Shown one piece after another: positions 42,981 through 53,637 of a stretch of DNA of 64,000 nucleotides; position 1 is the first letter of the stretch, and each line of letters begins with the position of its first letter. This DNA comes from Cavia porcellus. Lineage: Eukaryota; Chordata; Mammalia; Rodentia; Caviidae. The translations under genes were made by a program, and so were the position numbers. Location of the stretch: the NCBI RefSeq assembly GCF_034190915.1, contig NW_026947486.1, positions 76,302,044 through 76,366,043 of the forward strand, in the 5' to 3' direction. The notes below the pieces were generated by a model, which worked only from the letters and a program-made list of their open reading frames with translations, was not told the origin of the DNA and searched no databases.

Positions 42981-43145
42981 TTGTCAACAATAAACCAGCA
43001 GATAACAGTTATAACAGAGTGTTCTATCCCACAATACCAGATTAAACATTATTCTCAACTGCACATGGGACATTCTCTGAACTAGACGAGTTACTATCCA
43101 ATAGAATAACATGTCAACAATAAACCAGCATATAACAGTTATAAC
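42981..43145 (+). repeat. Duplicated ORF2 start region around an endonuclease-derived insert
   Basis: A 35-bp segment containing 'tgtcaacaataaaccagca' occurs at 42981-43015 and again at 43111-43145 with the true ORF2 ATG (the first copy has TTG). The 95 bp between them resembles the endonuclease segment around 43588-43656 ('attctcaactgcacatggga' as in other copies' 'ctcaactgcacatgggtcat'). Confidence 0.8.
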
Positions 43146-46100
43146 GATTAATGTAAATGGTCTCAATACACCAATCAAAAGAAACAAACGGGAAGAATGG
43201 ATCAAGAAACAAAATGGAAAACAATACTTCATGCAACAGGAATCCAAAAAAAAGCAGGAGTAGCCATTCTGTTTGCAGACAGTGTCAACTTTAAATCAAC
43301 AATGATCAGAAAGGACAAAGAAGGTCACTACATACTTGTTAGGGGAAAACTCCAAGAGGAAGAGATAACTATCTTAAGTATATATGCACCAAATTGCAGG
43401 GCACCCAGTTATACAAAACAACTACTAACAGAAATGAAAAATCAAATTACCGGGAACAAAATTGTAACAGGAGACCTTAACACACCATTAACACCAAGGG
43501 ACAGATCAACCAGACAGAAAATGAGCAAAGAAATAACAGAACTGAATCACACCTGTGAACAAATGAACTTGATAGACATACACAGCATGTTCCACCCAAC
43601 AACATCAGAATATACATTGTTCTCAGCAGTAGACGGGTCATTCTCTAAAACAGACCATATATTAGCTCACAGAACATATTTAAACAAATGCAAAATAGTT
43701 GAAATCATCCCTTGCATCCTATCAGATCATAGCGCTTTGAAATTAGAAATTAATGATAAAAGATACTGAAAAAATCCCACAAACACATGGAAACTGAATA
43801 ACACACTCTTGAGTAATCAGAGGGTCACAGAGGAAATTAAAGAAGAAATTAAACAATACCTACAAGAAAATGAAAATACAGACACAACTTACTGGAATAT
43901 GTGGGATGCAATGAAAGCAGTCCTCAGAGGAAAATGTATTGCACGGATTTCCCACATCAGGAAAACAGGACAAATAAAAATAAACTACCTGATGCTATAC
44001 CTCAAACAGCTAGAAAAAGAGGAGCAAGTCAAGCCCAAAGCCAAAAGAAGAAAAGAAATTATAAAAGTCAGAGCAGAAATCAATGCAATAGAGACTAAGA
44101 AAACAATCCAAAGAATCAATGAATCAAAGAGTTGGTTCTTTGAAAGAATAAATAAAATCGAGAAGCCGCAGCCAATATTATTTTTAAAAGGGAAGAAAAA
44201 GCTCAAATTCATGCAATAAGAAATGAAAAAGGTGAAATCACTACAGACTCTACAGAAATACAGAAGATCATAAACATCTATTTTGAAAACCACTACTCTC
44301 AAAGTTATGATAACACAAAAGAAATAGACAGATACTTAGAAAGATATGAAGTACCAAAGCTAGGTCAAGAGGATGTATAACTGCTGAATAACCCAATCAC
44401 TATTAATTAAATTGAAAATATAATTAAGTCCTTACCTGCAAAGAAGAGCCCAGGCCCAGTTGGATTCACTGCAGAATTCTACAAGAAATACAAAGAAGAC
44501 CTAATGCCGACACTCCTCAAACTATTCAATGAAATTGAAAGGGAAGTAATCCTTCCTAAGTCATTCCTGGAAGCAAATATTACTTTTGTACCAAAACCTG
44601 AGAAAGACCCAACTAAAAATGAGAACTATAGACCAATCTCCCTAATGAACACAGATGCAAAAATCCTCAATAAAATATTGGCAAATGGGAAGCAGCAAAT
44701 CATCAAGAACATTATACACCATGACCAAATGGGATTTATCCCAGGCTTACAGGGATGGTTCTACATATGTAAACCAATAAATATAATACACCATATCAAT
44801 AAAGCCAAAAGTAAGAATCACAAGATCATTTCTATAGATGCAGAAAAAGCCTTCGATAAGGTCCAACATTCATGCATAAGAACTTTACAGAAAATTGTAA
44901 TAGATGGTCTTTACCACAATATGATAAAGGCCATCTAGGACAAACCAACAGCCAGCATCATACTAATTGGCCAAAAATTGAAAGCCTTTACTTTAAAATC
45001 AGGCATAAGACAAGGATGTCCTTTATCACCACTCCTATTTAATATAGTACTGGAAGTACTAGCCAGATCAATTAGACAAGAGAGAGAAATAAAAGGTGTA
45101 AAAATAGGAAAAGATGAAGTTAAATTGTCATTGTTTGTAGATGACACGATACTCTACATAGAAGACCCCCTAAACTCAATTGAAAGACTCTTAGATATAG
45201 TAAATAAATTCAGTAATGTAGCTGAATACAAAGAAATCAATAGCATTCCTATACACTAGCAACAAAATCACAGAGAGAGAAATAAGAGAAGCCACACCCT
45301 TCACACTAGCAACCAAAAAATGAAATATTTAGGAATTACTCTTACGAAAGAAGTGAAGGACCTATATAGGGAAAATTATAATACACTGAAAAAGGAATTG
45401 AAGATGATCTCAGAAAATGGAAAGACACCCCTTTCTCATGGATAGGAAGAACAAAGATTGTGAAAATGGCCATTCTCCAAAAACTGTTATAAATATTTAA
45501 TGCAATCCCAATAAAACTACCATAAACATACCTTATAGATCTGGTGAAATCACTCCTAAAATTCATCTGGAACCAGAAGAGATCTAGAATAGCAAAAGCA
45601 ATTCTAAGCAGTAAACGCAAGGCAGGAGGCATCAGAATCACTGACTTGAAGTTATACTACAAAGAAACCATGGTAAAATCAACATGGTACTGGATTCAAA
45701 ACAGAGCCGAAGATCAATGAAAAGATTAGAAGATACAACCACAACTACAAACACACTCAATCACCTTATCTTTGGAAAGGAGCCAAGTAGGTTCACTCGA
45801 ATAATGACAGTCTCTTTAATAAATGGTGTTGGAAAAACTGGCTCTCCATTTGCCGAAAACTAAAAGTAGATCCATGCCTATCACCATGTACTATATTAAA
45901 ATCTAAATGGATCCAAGATCTGAATAGTAAAACAGAAACACTAAATCTATTGGAAGACGAATTGGGTAGAAACCTTGAAGGTATAGGGGTAAGTAGAGAA
46001 TTCATGAACAGGACTCAAACTGCACAGGCAATACTTACCAGAATAAATATCTGGGACCACCTCTTATTAAAAAGTTTCTGCATGTCAAAAAAAAAAATCT

Positions 46101-46832
46101 CCAACATAGTGAAAAGAAAACCTACCAGCTGGGAAAAGATCTTAGTGAACTCCCCCTCAGACAAGGGACTTTTGTCTAAAACATATAAAGAATTATAAAA
46201 ACTCAGACCCCCAAAATTCAAAGATCCAATCCAAAAATGGGCATCTGAGATGAATACGCACTTCTCAGATGAAATACAAATGGCAAATAAATACATGAAA
46301 AAATGTTCATCATCATTGGTCATTAGAGAAATGCAAATTAAAACCACACTGAGATTCCATCTCACTCCTGAAAGAATGGCCAGGATCAAGAAAACCAACA
46401 ACAACAAATGCTGGAGAGGCTTTGGGGAAAAAGGAACTCTCATGCACTGTTGGTGGGAGGGTAGACTGGTACAAGTTTTGTGGAGGTCAGTCTGGAGATT
46501 TATCGAAAAGCTAGGAAGTCCCATTTGTTACAGCTATTCTACTTCTAGGCATATTCCCAGAACTGAAAACATCATACCCCAGTGATATACTCGCACCTAT
46601 GTTTATAGCAGCACAATTTGTAATCGCCAGATCTTGGAAACAACCCAAGTGTCCATCAGCTGAGGAATGCATAAAAAAGCTGTGGTATTTCTATACAATG
46701 GAGTACTACTCAGCTGTAAAGAAGGATCACATTGAGATATTTATCAATAAATGGACGCAGCTTGAGACCTTACTCATAAGTGAAATAAATCAATCTCACA
46801 TGTGTGAATACCGAATAGTTTCCTTAGTGTAG
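43111..46832 (+). pseudogene. L1 ORF2 pseudogene, near full length
   Basis: Start ATG at 43111 ('MSTINQHITVITINVNGLN'). After 'WIKKQN' about 60 bp is missing relative to the copy at 34.0 kb, removing 'QETHL' with the catalytic Glu and shifting the frame. Endonuclease continues 43197-43769 with 'VTGDLNTPLTPRDRSTRQ' and 'SDHSAL' (catalytic His). One stop at 43767-43769, then the same frame to 44219. RT: 44504-45259 is one frame with a single TAG (44936-44938). It shows '[14 protein letters not shown]' (motif A), '[14 protein letters not shown]' (motif B) and '[10 protein letters not shown]' (motif C, aspartates retained). An 11-bp-scale deletion near 45230 shifts the frame. The C-terminal cysteine-rich part is at 46250-46585 ('[18 protein letters not shown]', first Cys of the second pair changed). 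Stop at 46830-46832. Inactive. Confidence 0.9.
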
Positions 46833-48247
46833 GAAATGATTCAAATATATAAAATATTTGGTAATCATGTTTCCCCATTGTGTGGCCTTGAAGCCTAAAT
46901 TTTCACTTATTAATTGCAATGGCTTTATTCTGGGCTCCTTGATATTATTGCCTGTGTTAAAATGAACAGCTATTTTGAAGAAAACAAGACATCATAATAA
47001 CAAGTGCTGATTTAATACCATCTTGTTTTCAAGCGCCACCAAACTATGGCTCTTCTGACTCCATTGGTTTTATCATGTTGCATCTTGCTGGATTTTATTA
47101 TATGTGATAGTACAAACAAACATTGTTATAGGCAAAGAGATAATATAGAAACCATTGTTCATTTTCTGTTAGCTGGTTCTAAATACCCTACAATGCTTTC
47201 ATCCACTTGAATGGTTTACGCTGTCTTGATATGTTTGATGCTATAGTATATGAAGTTATATTCAAATATTTCAAGGAAAAAGACACTATGGTAACTACTA
47301 TTAAGTCGGGTTATTTTGTGGTGAAGCACTAGATTGCTCAAACTGTCATGCTTTGACCTGTATTGTTATGTTGTTCTGTCCTCTTTTATTTCAATCTCTC
47401 CCTTATTTATTAAAAAAATTAGTTTTTAAAAATTTTTGTAATTAAGGGGACAAAATCAAAAAATTTAGCAGGATATATTATAGTAACATTTTGATTTCCT
47501 ATTAACTTGATTTGAAATCTGTAATACTCCCACTATCTTGTTTTGACTGATTAGACTCTGTTCTGTTCCGTATGATAGTATCAAGTTTGAGGGTATAGGC
47601 AACTACTTTGAAGGCAATAAGATTCAGTATGATACCCATTCTGGTTTGACTATTATCTTCTTTTGAAATCCTGTAATGTTTGCATTGTTTAGGTTTCATT
47701 GGTCTTGTTCTGTACTGTCTTATTCAACTCTATAATAACTAATGAGATAGACAATTCTTTTTAAGGAAGCAAGAGGTATGGTAACCATTGTTGATCACCT
47801 TGTACTCTGTTTTTACATCATGTCCCATGTCTATCCTTGGTTTTGACTGACAGCTTTGTTTTGCCATATTTGACTATTCTCTTCCAAAAAAAAAAGTAAT
47901 AAGAACTAAGGAGTAATTAAACCCAAAATGTGTACATTGTGTTGTAAAAAAAGAGAAAAAAAGTGCTCTAAAGGATATAACTGCAAGTGTGTTTAGGGGT
48001 GTTAAATAGTTGACCATATTAATGTTTTTGGTTGGATCATTGAGCACAACTGTTTGCAGTCTCACTGTTTGAATGTCCATTTTGTATACTTTGTTATTGT
48101 GACTTGAGCAACTATCTCTAAGATAATAATGTGTAATCTATTAATTGGTGATTTCTTACTTTTTTTTTTGTAGTTCTGTATTCCTTGTACCTTTACACTG
48201 TTTTGTTTTGTTTTTTATCTTTTTACTTTTAAATAAAATTGAAACAA
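46833..48247 (+). other. Long modular L1 3'UTR (sense)
   Basis: About six diverged units of very roughly 130-170 bp can be traced between 46960 and 47880, each pairing a segment like 'ataggcaactactttgaagg' or 'gacaattctttttaaggaag' with a T-rich one like 'cctgtaatgtttgcattg' or 'cctacaatgctttcatcc', then 'tgttctgtactgtc'-like ends. The last 350 bp ('gtgctctaaaggatataact' to the end) is the block also found at 18.9-19.2 kb. No G-rich polypurine tract, common in other L1 3'UTRs, was noticed. Confidence 0.75.
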
Positions 48248-48285
48248 AAGAACTTGCTTAACATGTGTGAGGTCCTGTCTGCAGC

Positions 48286-48287
48286 AT

Positions 48288-48326
<39 letters not shown>

Positions 48327-48356
48327 ACGCACACGCACACGCACACACACACACAC
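48286..48356 (+). repeat. (CA)n with embedded (CACACG)n
   Basis: CA repeats interrupted at 48317-48342 by four 'cgcaca' variants. It follows the 3' end of the split ID SINE. Confidence 0.95.
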
Positions 48357-49919
48357 TATCTATAACCTTCTGAAAACACATTTTTCTTTGTTTTCATCAC
48401 ACTGGATTTTCTTGACCCTTGCTTCTCAGTCATTTTCAATTTGAATTTTGTGTTTTGGATTTTTTTCTAAGTTCTTTTCTTTCCAACTACCGTTTTTGTG
48501 TTGTTATTCTTCAAGACATGTTCTACCACTCCTTTTTATTTATATTAAATCTTGAAAATTTTTAACCATTTTTATCTCTTTGAATACATTATTAACATTA
48601 TTTCTATTGCTGCTTTCTGCAACCTCATTAGATACTTTTTAGACCTTCTTATTTATCTTAGTGTCTCTACTTCTACCAGATTATTTTCCTATCTTTGTCT
48701 TTATGCTTTTTACTTGTTAATATTTGATTCATTTTCCAAGTTACATATTCTTTCGTCACTCATGTTTAACCTATCCAAGGAGATGTTACTTTGTACTTAC
48801 ATTATAATATTTTCCTCTTGTCAAAGTTCATTTGGATCTTTTTTCCAATATATCTGATCAGCTTTAAAAGTTTCTTTTTTAATCATTATTAAATTCCCTT
48901 TTACTTATTTTATCATATCAAATATACTTATTTGATACCCAATATCTGATCATTCTTATCTTCATGAGTCTCTGTAAGTTTGTTTCTGCAGCTCTCCAAC
49001 CATAACAGCTGTTTCTTTGCAGAGTTAGTGATTTTTTTCCACTATGAGCTCATGGTCTATGGAATTTCATCTGTTAGAATTCTTTGAGACCACTTTAAAT
49101 TCTTCCAGATAAAATTTTCATTGACTACTGCAATATGCCTAGGGGTGCTATTAACCAAGGACCATCATAAAGTAACTTTTATTCTTGTTGGTTTTGCAGT
49201 CACAGAGATGGTATTCTGTTCCCTAAGGTGCTTAAATGTGGGCATGTGGTTAGGAATTCTTAGGAAAACCACTTTTTCCCATAATTCCTAATCAAGTAAG
49301 TATTATTATGAAGAGATCAGATATTTTTTGGGCCATTCATTGAATTAGCCTTTTCACTAGAGAATTTTGACTTTTTAATGAGGTCTGTAGTCTTCCTGAC
49401 TGCTTGGAAGTCAGGAAGCAGTCTCCAAGCAAGTTGAATTGCTTGGATACTAGGTTTTATCTTTTAATTTTGTCCAACCACACATTCCTTTAATACTGAC
49501 TCTAATCTATCAGAGATATGCAGATACTCCCAAGAAAAACTCCACCTTGATCACCTCCAGAAAACCAGGCTTTATTTTCTGGCTTCTTGTCATTTCCTTA
49601 CTTAACTTCTGCTTAGCTCCATTTTAAAAATAACAGTTTCAATTGTGTATCCAGATTTTTAGGATTTCTTTGTTGGAAATAGTTTCTCCACAAACCTATT
49701 CAGTTACCTAACGCAGAAAACATTATCTAACTTAGTAATGTAACTGGACAGTTTCATCCTGTTTAGACTGTGTTAGTTTACATTCTAACTTTCCCCTGAG
49801 CTTCAAATATGACAACAATTGCCTACTGCTCCATGTTAATCACCTAATTTATTGTCTGCTCCCATATTTTTCAAATTTACCTTTGTCTCATACCTATTCT
49901 CTTGATCAGGGGTACAACA
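48357..49919. other. Intergenic, possibly containing an old unidentified repeat
   Basis: T-rich from 48420 to 49190 with phrases ('aatatctgatcattcttatc', 'ctatgagctcatggtctatg', 'gttagaattctttgagacca') that recall an old mammalian interspersed repeat, but I cannot name it. The rest is unassigned. No coding region seen. Confidence 0.35.
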
Positions 49920-50632
49920 ATCTACTGGCTCCATCAGGAAAGAATACTGACATCTGCTTCAGCTTGTTCTATCATACTCTGTCACTTACCACTTCCTGTC
50001 ATTGTCAAGAATGAAATTATTTCTGGTCAGTTGCTTCTAACTCTATTCCTCTAAAAACCTTCTAGTTTCTTACCCATCCCTCATCTAGATAATATCCCTA
50101 GTTATGCCAAGTGGACTTTGATATCTTAGCTATTTGATACCATTTCATTTTTGAAGATGCCACTAGAATTTTCTTTCAAAATCAAAGATCTGATCATACC
50201 ACTTGCCTGCAGTAAAATCATTATTGACTTGTCATTACTTATTAAAGCAATAATAAAATTCTGACATCTTGACTTGGTGATCAAAGTGTATGACAATGAG
50301 ATTCCAATCTTTCCAGTTTTTTTGCTGTGGCCACTTATTCTGTGATACTCATAATGCTTTAGTTATGTTGTGTTTGGCACCCTGAAATTTAACTCATTTA
50401 CTTTAAATATATTTCTTTCCATTTTCACCTGCTAAAATCCATATTTTCTAGAGTGTACTTCAATTTTTACTTTCTTTATGAAGCTTTCTCAGAAATTAAT
50501 TACTTTTAATCTGTGCTCCTATAGTAGTTTCCTTGTATCTTTTGTCAAACTTACCACGTTGTACCTTTTATTAGACCTCAGTGAGCATGCTTCCTTTCCC
50601 TACCAGCTCTGAGTTCTTGAAGGCACTAGACT
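49920..50632 (+). repeat. L2 LINE 3' region
   Basis: Degraded L2: 'gatctgatcataccacttgc' region, 'gaagctttctcagaaattaa', 'atctgtgctcctatagtagt', 'tctgagttcttgaaggcact' in the consensus order toward the L2 3' end. Confidence 0.65.
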
Positions 50633-50840
50633 TACATACCCTGGCTTCAGAGGGAAATAAACCAAGCTCAACCCTTTTCCCCATCATTAGCTGTGTGGCT
50701 TTGGTTTAACTTCTCTTTATTTCCTCATTTACAATGTAGAATATGCAGCAGTGTGGTAAGGCTGGAATCATGTAACTCATGCACAGCCATTAGCACTATG
50801 CCTGGTGCAGTGTAACTGCTCAGTAACTATTTGTTATTTT
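50633..50840 (+). repeat. MIR SINE
   Basis: 'accctggcttcagagggaaa', 'agctgtgtggctttggttta', 'cttctctttatttcctcatt', 'gcactatgcctggtgcagtg', 'ctcagtaactatttgtt': nearly full-length MIR order. Confidence 0.85.
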
Positions 50841-52242
50841 TTAAAAGTAGGTGCTACAGCTCGTTAATTTTTCTGTCTCCCCAACAATTTTTCTAGCTAG
50901 TCCTCTTCCTTCACTACTTCCCATTCCAGGGCTTTACACAGATTAAGTAATCGCTAAATTCTTCATGAGCGAATGCTGAAAATATCACAAAGCTTTTATA
51001 GAGAACATTTGATTCAGTCTGGGTAGAAACAGTTCACGTTTGAATAAGACACCAACAGATGAGTGTTTATGGGTTGTCCCAACAAGATGCATCAATGGAA
51101 CATGCTGTCTGAGAAGCAAAGAGCAGCCCCTTTCAGTATTGTCTGAACAAGCTGGCATTACTAAGAACAGTAAAAAGAAAGGCTAGATTTTATATCCTAA
51201 GGAAGCATTTGGAACATAATAAGAAGTGTAGGCTGAGAAAATGAGCCGGCTCTTTGAAAACCAAGTATGGCTACCAAAGTAAATCTTATGCACAGCCAGG
51301 CCATATGTGAGCAACAGGGGCCAGAGTTTTGCAAAATCTGTTTCCCTGGCCTGTGGTGAATTTTGAATCAAACTCACTCAGCATTTTGCTGTCTATAGAC
51401 ACAGCACATTTTTTCTCTAAATCCTCACTCTCAGCATGCTTAGTAACCAACATTCCTGATAAAAACCAGTGAAACCAAATGAATTATTTTGGGGTAAGAT
51501 ATGAAGTTGGTCTTCCCCCATTACTTGTTAGAGCACCAAATATATTTATGCTTAATACTTTACATATATTACAATTACCAGTATTCCAAAGCTAGCATCA
51601 TGGGCTTGGTTTTCATAATTTTTTCTGTTATATTTTTAAATCTATTATTTATTTTTATTTTTTGTTTATTTCTATTTATTATTTATTTTTATGGCAAACC
51701 TTTCTAAATGTTTTCAGTAAGGTTTGCATAAAAGTGAAAAGTTTCAAAGTCCATGTTTTTATTTTTAACGCTTACTGATTATATCTCACATAGCTCCAAG
51801 TTCATCAAAACACTCAAGGTATTTTTATACATGCTTTTAAGCTTTATTTTCCCATGAATTTGAGAAAGATTTAGACTCTTGCCATTCTAAGCTAACTATT
51901 TTAGTAATGCTGAGCTTTATCATGTAGAGATGATAAAAATGGAATTTTCCTTTACCCTCACAGAAAAGATAATTCAATGGTATTTCTGAAATCTGCTTAT
52001 TACCCCTTGAGTAAAAAGACACAGAACAGCCCTACTACAAGACACACTTGAGGTGACCCTCTGCATTGGCCCCCTAATATGCAAGAAATTCAATTAAATG
52101 ATTTTGTTCTTTAAGCCAAAAGACATACAAATATCTTGACTGATATTTATTTGTATATGTAATCTTTGATTCCAAACCTGTACCTTTGATTGTAAAATTG
52201 AATGACTCAGAATACAGTCAGCATTATGAAGTTCTATCTCCT
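50841..52242. other. Intergenic, no recognised feature
   Basis: Short chance frames only. T/A-rich stretch at 51620-51700. Confidence 0.45.
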
Positions 52243-53054
52243 AAGCAGTTTTTTTTTATTTACAGATAAAAAAAGAAAGGAAATAAAATTTTTTAAAAAG
52301 CAGTAAAAGGGTACAAATAATACAGAATTTCAAGGAAAAAATACAGTGAGATATCACTAGTTAGTAGGTTACATATTGTCATCTTTGAAATAGTTGTCCA
52401 AATTATAAAATTAAAGCATGCAAAGTGAACATTCATACAATGAGATTGCAGACAGTGCCGATCAATCATCCAACAAAAGTTCAGTAATATGGATTTGTAT
52501 CCTACACACTCAAACATGCATGCAGTTATATCCCTTAGACCACCTTCATTTCCTCTCTTTTTAATAACAATTACACTTTTTGGGTTTTTTTGTTTTGTTT
52601 TGTTTGGTTTGGTTTGGTCTTTTTCGTTTTTATTGGTACCAGGGATCAAACTCACGACTGCCTGCTTGCAAGGCAGGCACTTATGCCACTGAGCTAAATC
52701 CCAAGACCCATTTTTGGGGTTTTTTTACTCCCACAATTCTTATTATTTTTTTGGAGAGAATAAAACCTAACGTGGCTAAATAAAACAGAGTCGGTTAGAG
52801 CAAAAGGATGGGCATAGTACATGATGTAAAAATAGAATATCAGGTGATCTAAAATGGTTACCATTGTGCCTCTTGCTATTTTTTTAAAAAGTTGCCTATA
52901 CCGTCAGGTATAATGGAGTTGATCAAAACAGTACAGAACAAGATCAATAAAACCTACACTGGAGACCTTAGAGGATTTCAAAAGAAGATAATAATCAAAC
53001 CATAAAGGGCATCTTAGTGAATCTTATTGCCTTCAAAGTGGTTAAAGCAGTTTT
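52243..53054 (-). mobile_element. 5'-truncated L1 tail with 10-bp TSD
   Basis: Antisense L1 3'UTR (terminal block plus partial modules) between copies of 'aagcagtttt' at 52243-52252 and 53045-53054. It carries a later antisense ID SINE at 52591-52710. Confidence 0.85.
52577..52725 (-). mobile_element. ID SINE, antisense, with approximately 14-bp TSD
   Basis: The complement of 52710-52640 reads 'tgggatttagctcagtggca' ... 'gtgagtttgatccctggta', an ID with clear A and B boxes and an A-rich tail (T-rich here, 52591-52630). TSD 'tttttgggtttttt' (52577-52590) and 'tttttggggtttttt' (52711-52725). Confidence 0.92.
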
Positions 53055-53637
53055 CTTTCACAGACTCTGTCCTTACTTTTCCTTTGTTTGTGCTGTTCTC
53101 AGCTAACTATTGAAGGTTTGGCTGATAAGGCAGAAGGGAGAGGGAGACAGACAGAGAGAGAGAGACAGAGATAGAAAGAGAGAGAGACAGAGAAAGAAGA
53201 AGGAGGAGGAAGAGAAGGGAATGTAGAAACAGTGGAGCACGGCACAAGCAGCATGCCTGGCTTTTGACACAAATAAACCAGGCTCAAATCTTGGAGCTCT
53301 AAAAAGAATTATGCCAGGATGGGATTTCATAGCTTAAGGTGTTATTCATTATGTTTTAGAGAATTTCTTTAATACCAACAGTCCTTACTATACAAAGGAT
53401 TGTTTTTTTCATGGCACAACTTCAGCTCTTTGATCGCTTCTGGGAAACATAGTTTGTGAGTGGTTTATAATCAGAAGGGTCACCTCAGCAAAGTTATCTG
53501 CAGGGTGGTATGCAGAACCTCTAGCTCCAATTTTTGCTTAGAATTCACTGAGTCCGTGATGAATAGAGTGGAAAATTTTGTTTCTTGCTACACATTATGG
53601 CCCAGATAGGGTAATATGATCTATAAAAGGGACCTAT
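53055..53637. repeat. Intergenic with an imperfect (GA)n purine tract
   Basis: 53131-53222 is almost pure purine with 'gagagaga' and 'gacagaga' units. The rest is unassigned. The open frames on the minus strand here are low-complexity by-products. Confidence 0.8.

Larger units (their letters stand above)
41350..48262 (+). mobile_element. Full-length sense L1 with perfect 15-bp TSD
   Basis: 'aagaacttgcttaac' occurs at 41350-41364 and 48248-48262. The insert of 6,883 bp contains 5'UTR (41365-41942), ORF1 (41943-42971), a rearranged spacer, ORF2 (43111-46832) and a 1.4 kb 3'UTR ending 'tttaaataaaattgaaac'. The insertion site reads TT/AAG, as expected for the L1 endonuclease. Both ORFs have stops, so it is a dead copy, but the perfect TSD and its similarity to the copy at 28.6-35.8 kb suggest a relatively recent insertion. 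Confidence 0.93.
41320..48290 (+). mobile_element. ID SINE split by a full-length L1
   Basis: The 5' half 'gggactggggctgaaacata' plus 'gtagttaagaacttgcttaa' (about 41321-41364) and the 3' half 'atgtgtgaggtcctg' (48263 on) make one ID element once the L1 and one TSD copy are removed. Its tail grew into the (CA)n that follows. Confidence 0.75.

Noticed and set aside
48286..48356. Z-DNA forming regulatory element
   Set aside because: The (CA)n/(CACACG)n run could adopt Z-DNA, but it is the expanded tail of an ID SINE and nothing nearby suggests a promoter.
53099..53330. Two overlapping minus-strand frames rich in Leu/Ser
   Set aside because: Translation of the (GA)n purine tract complement; low complexity.
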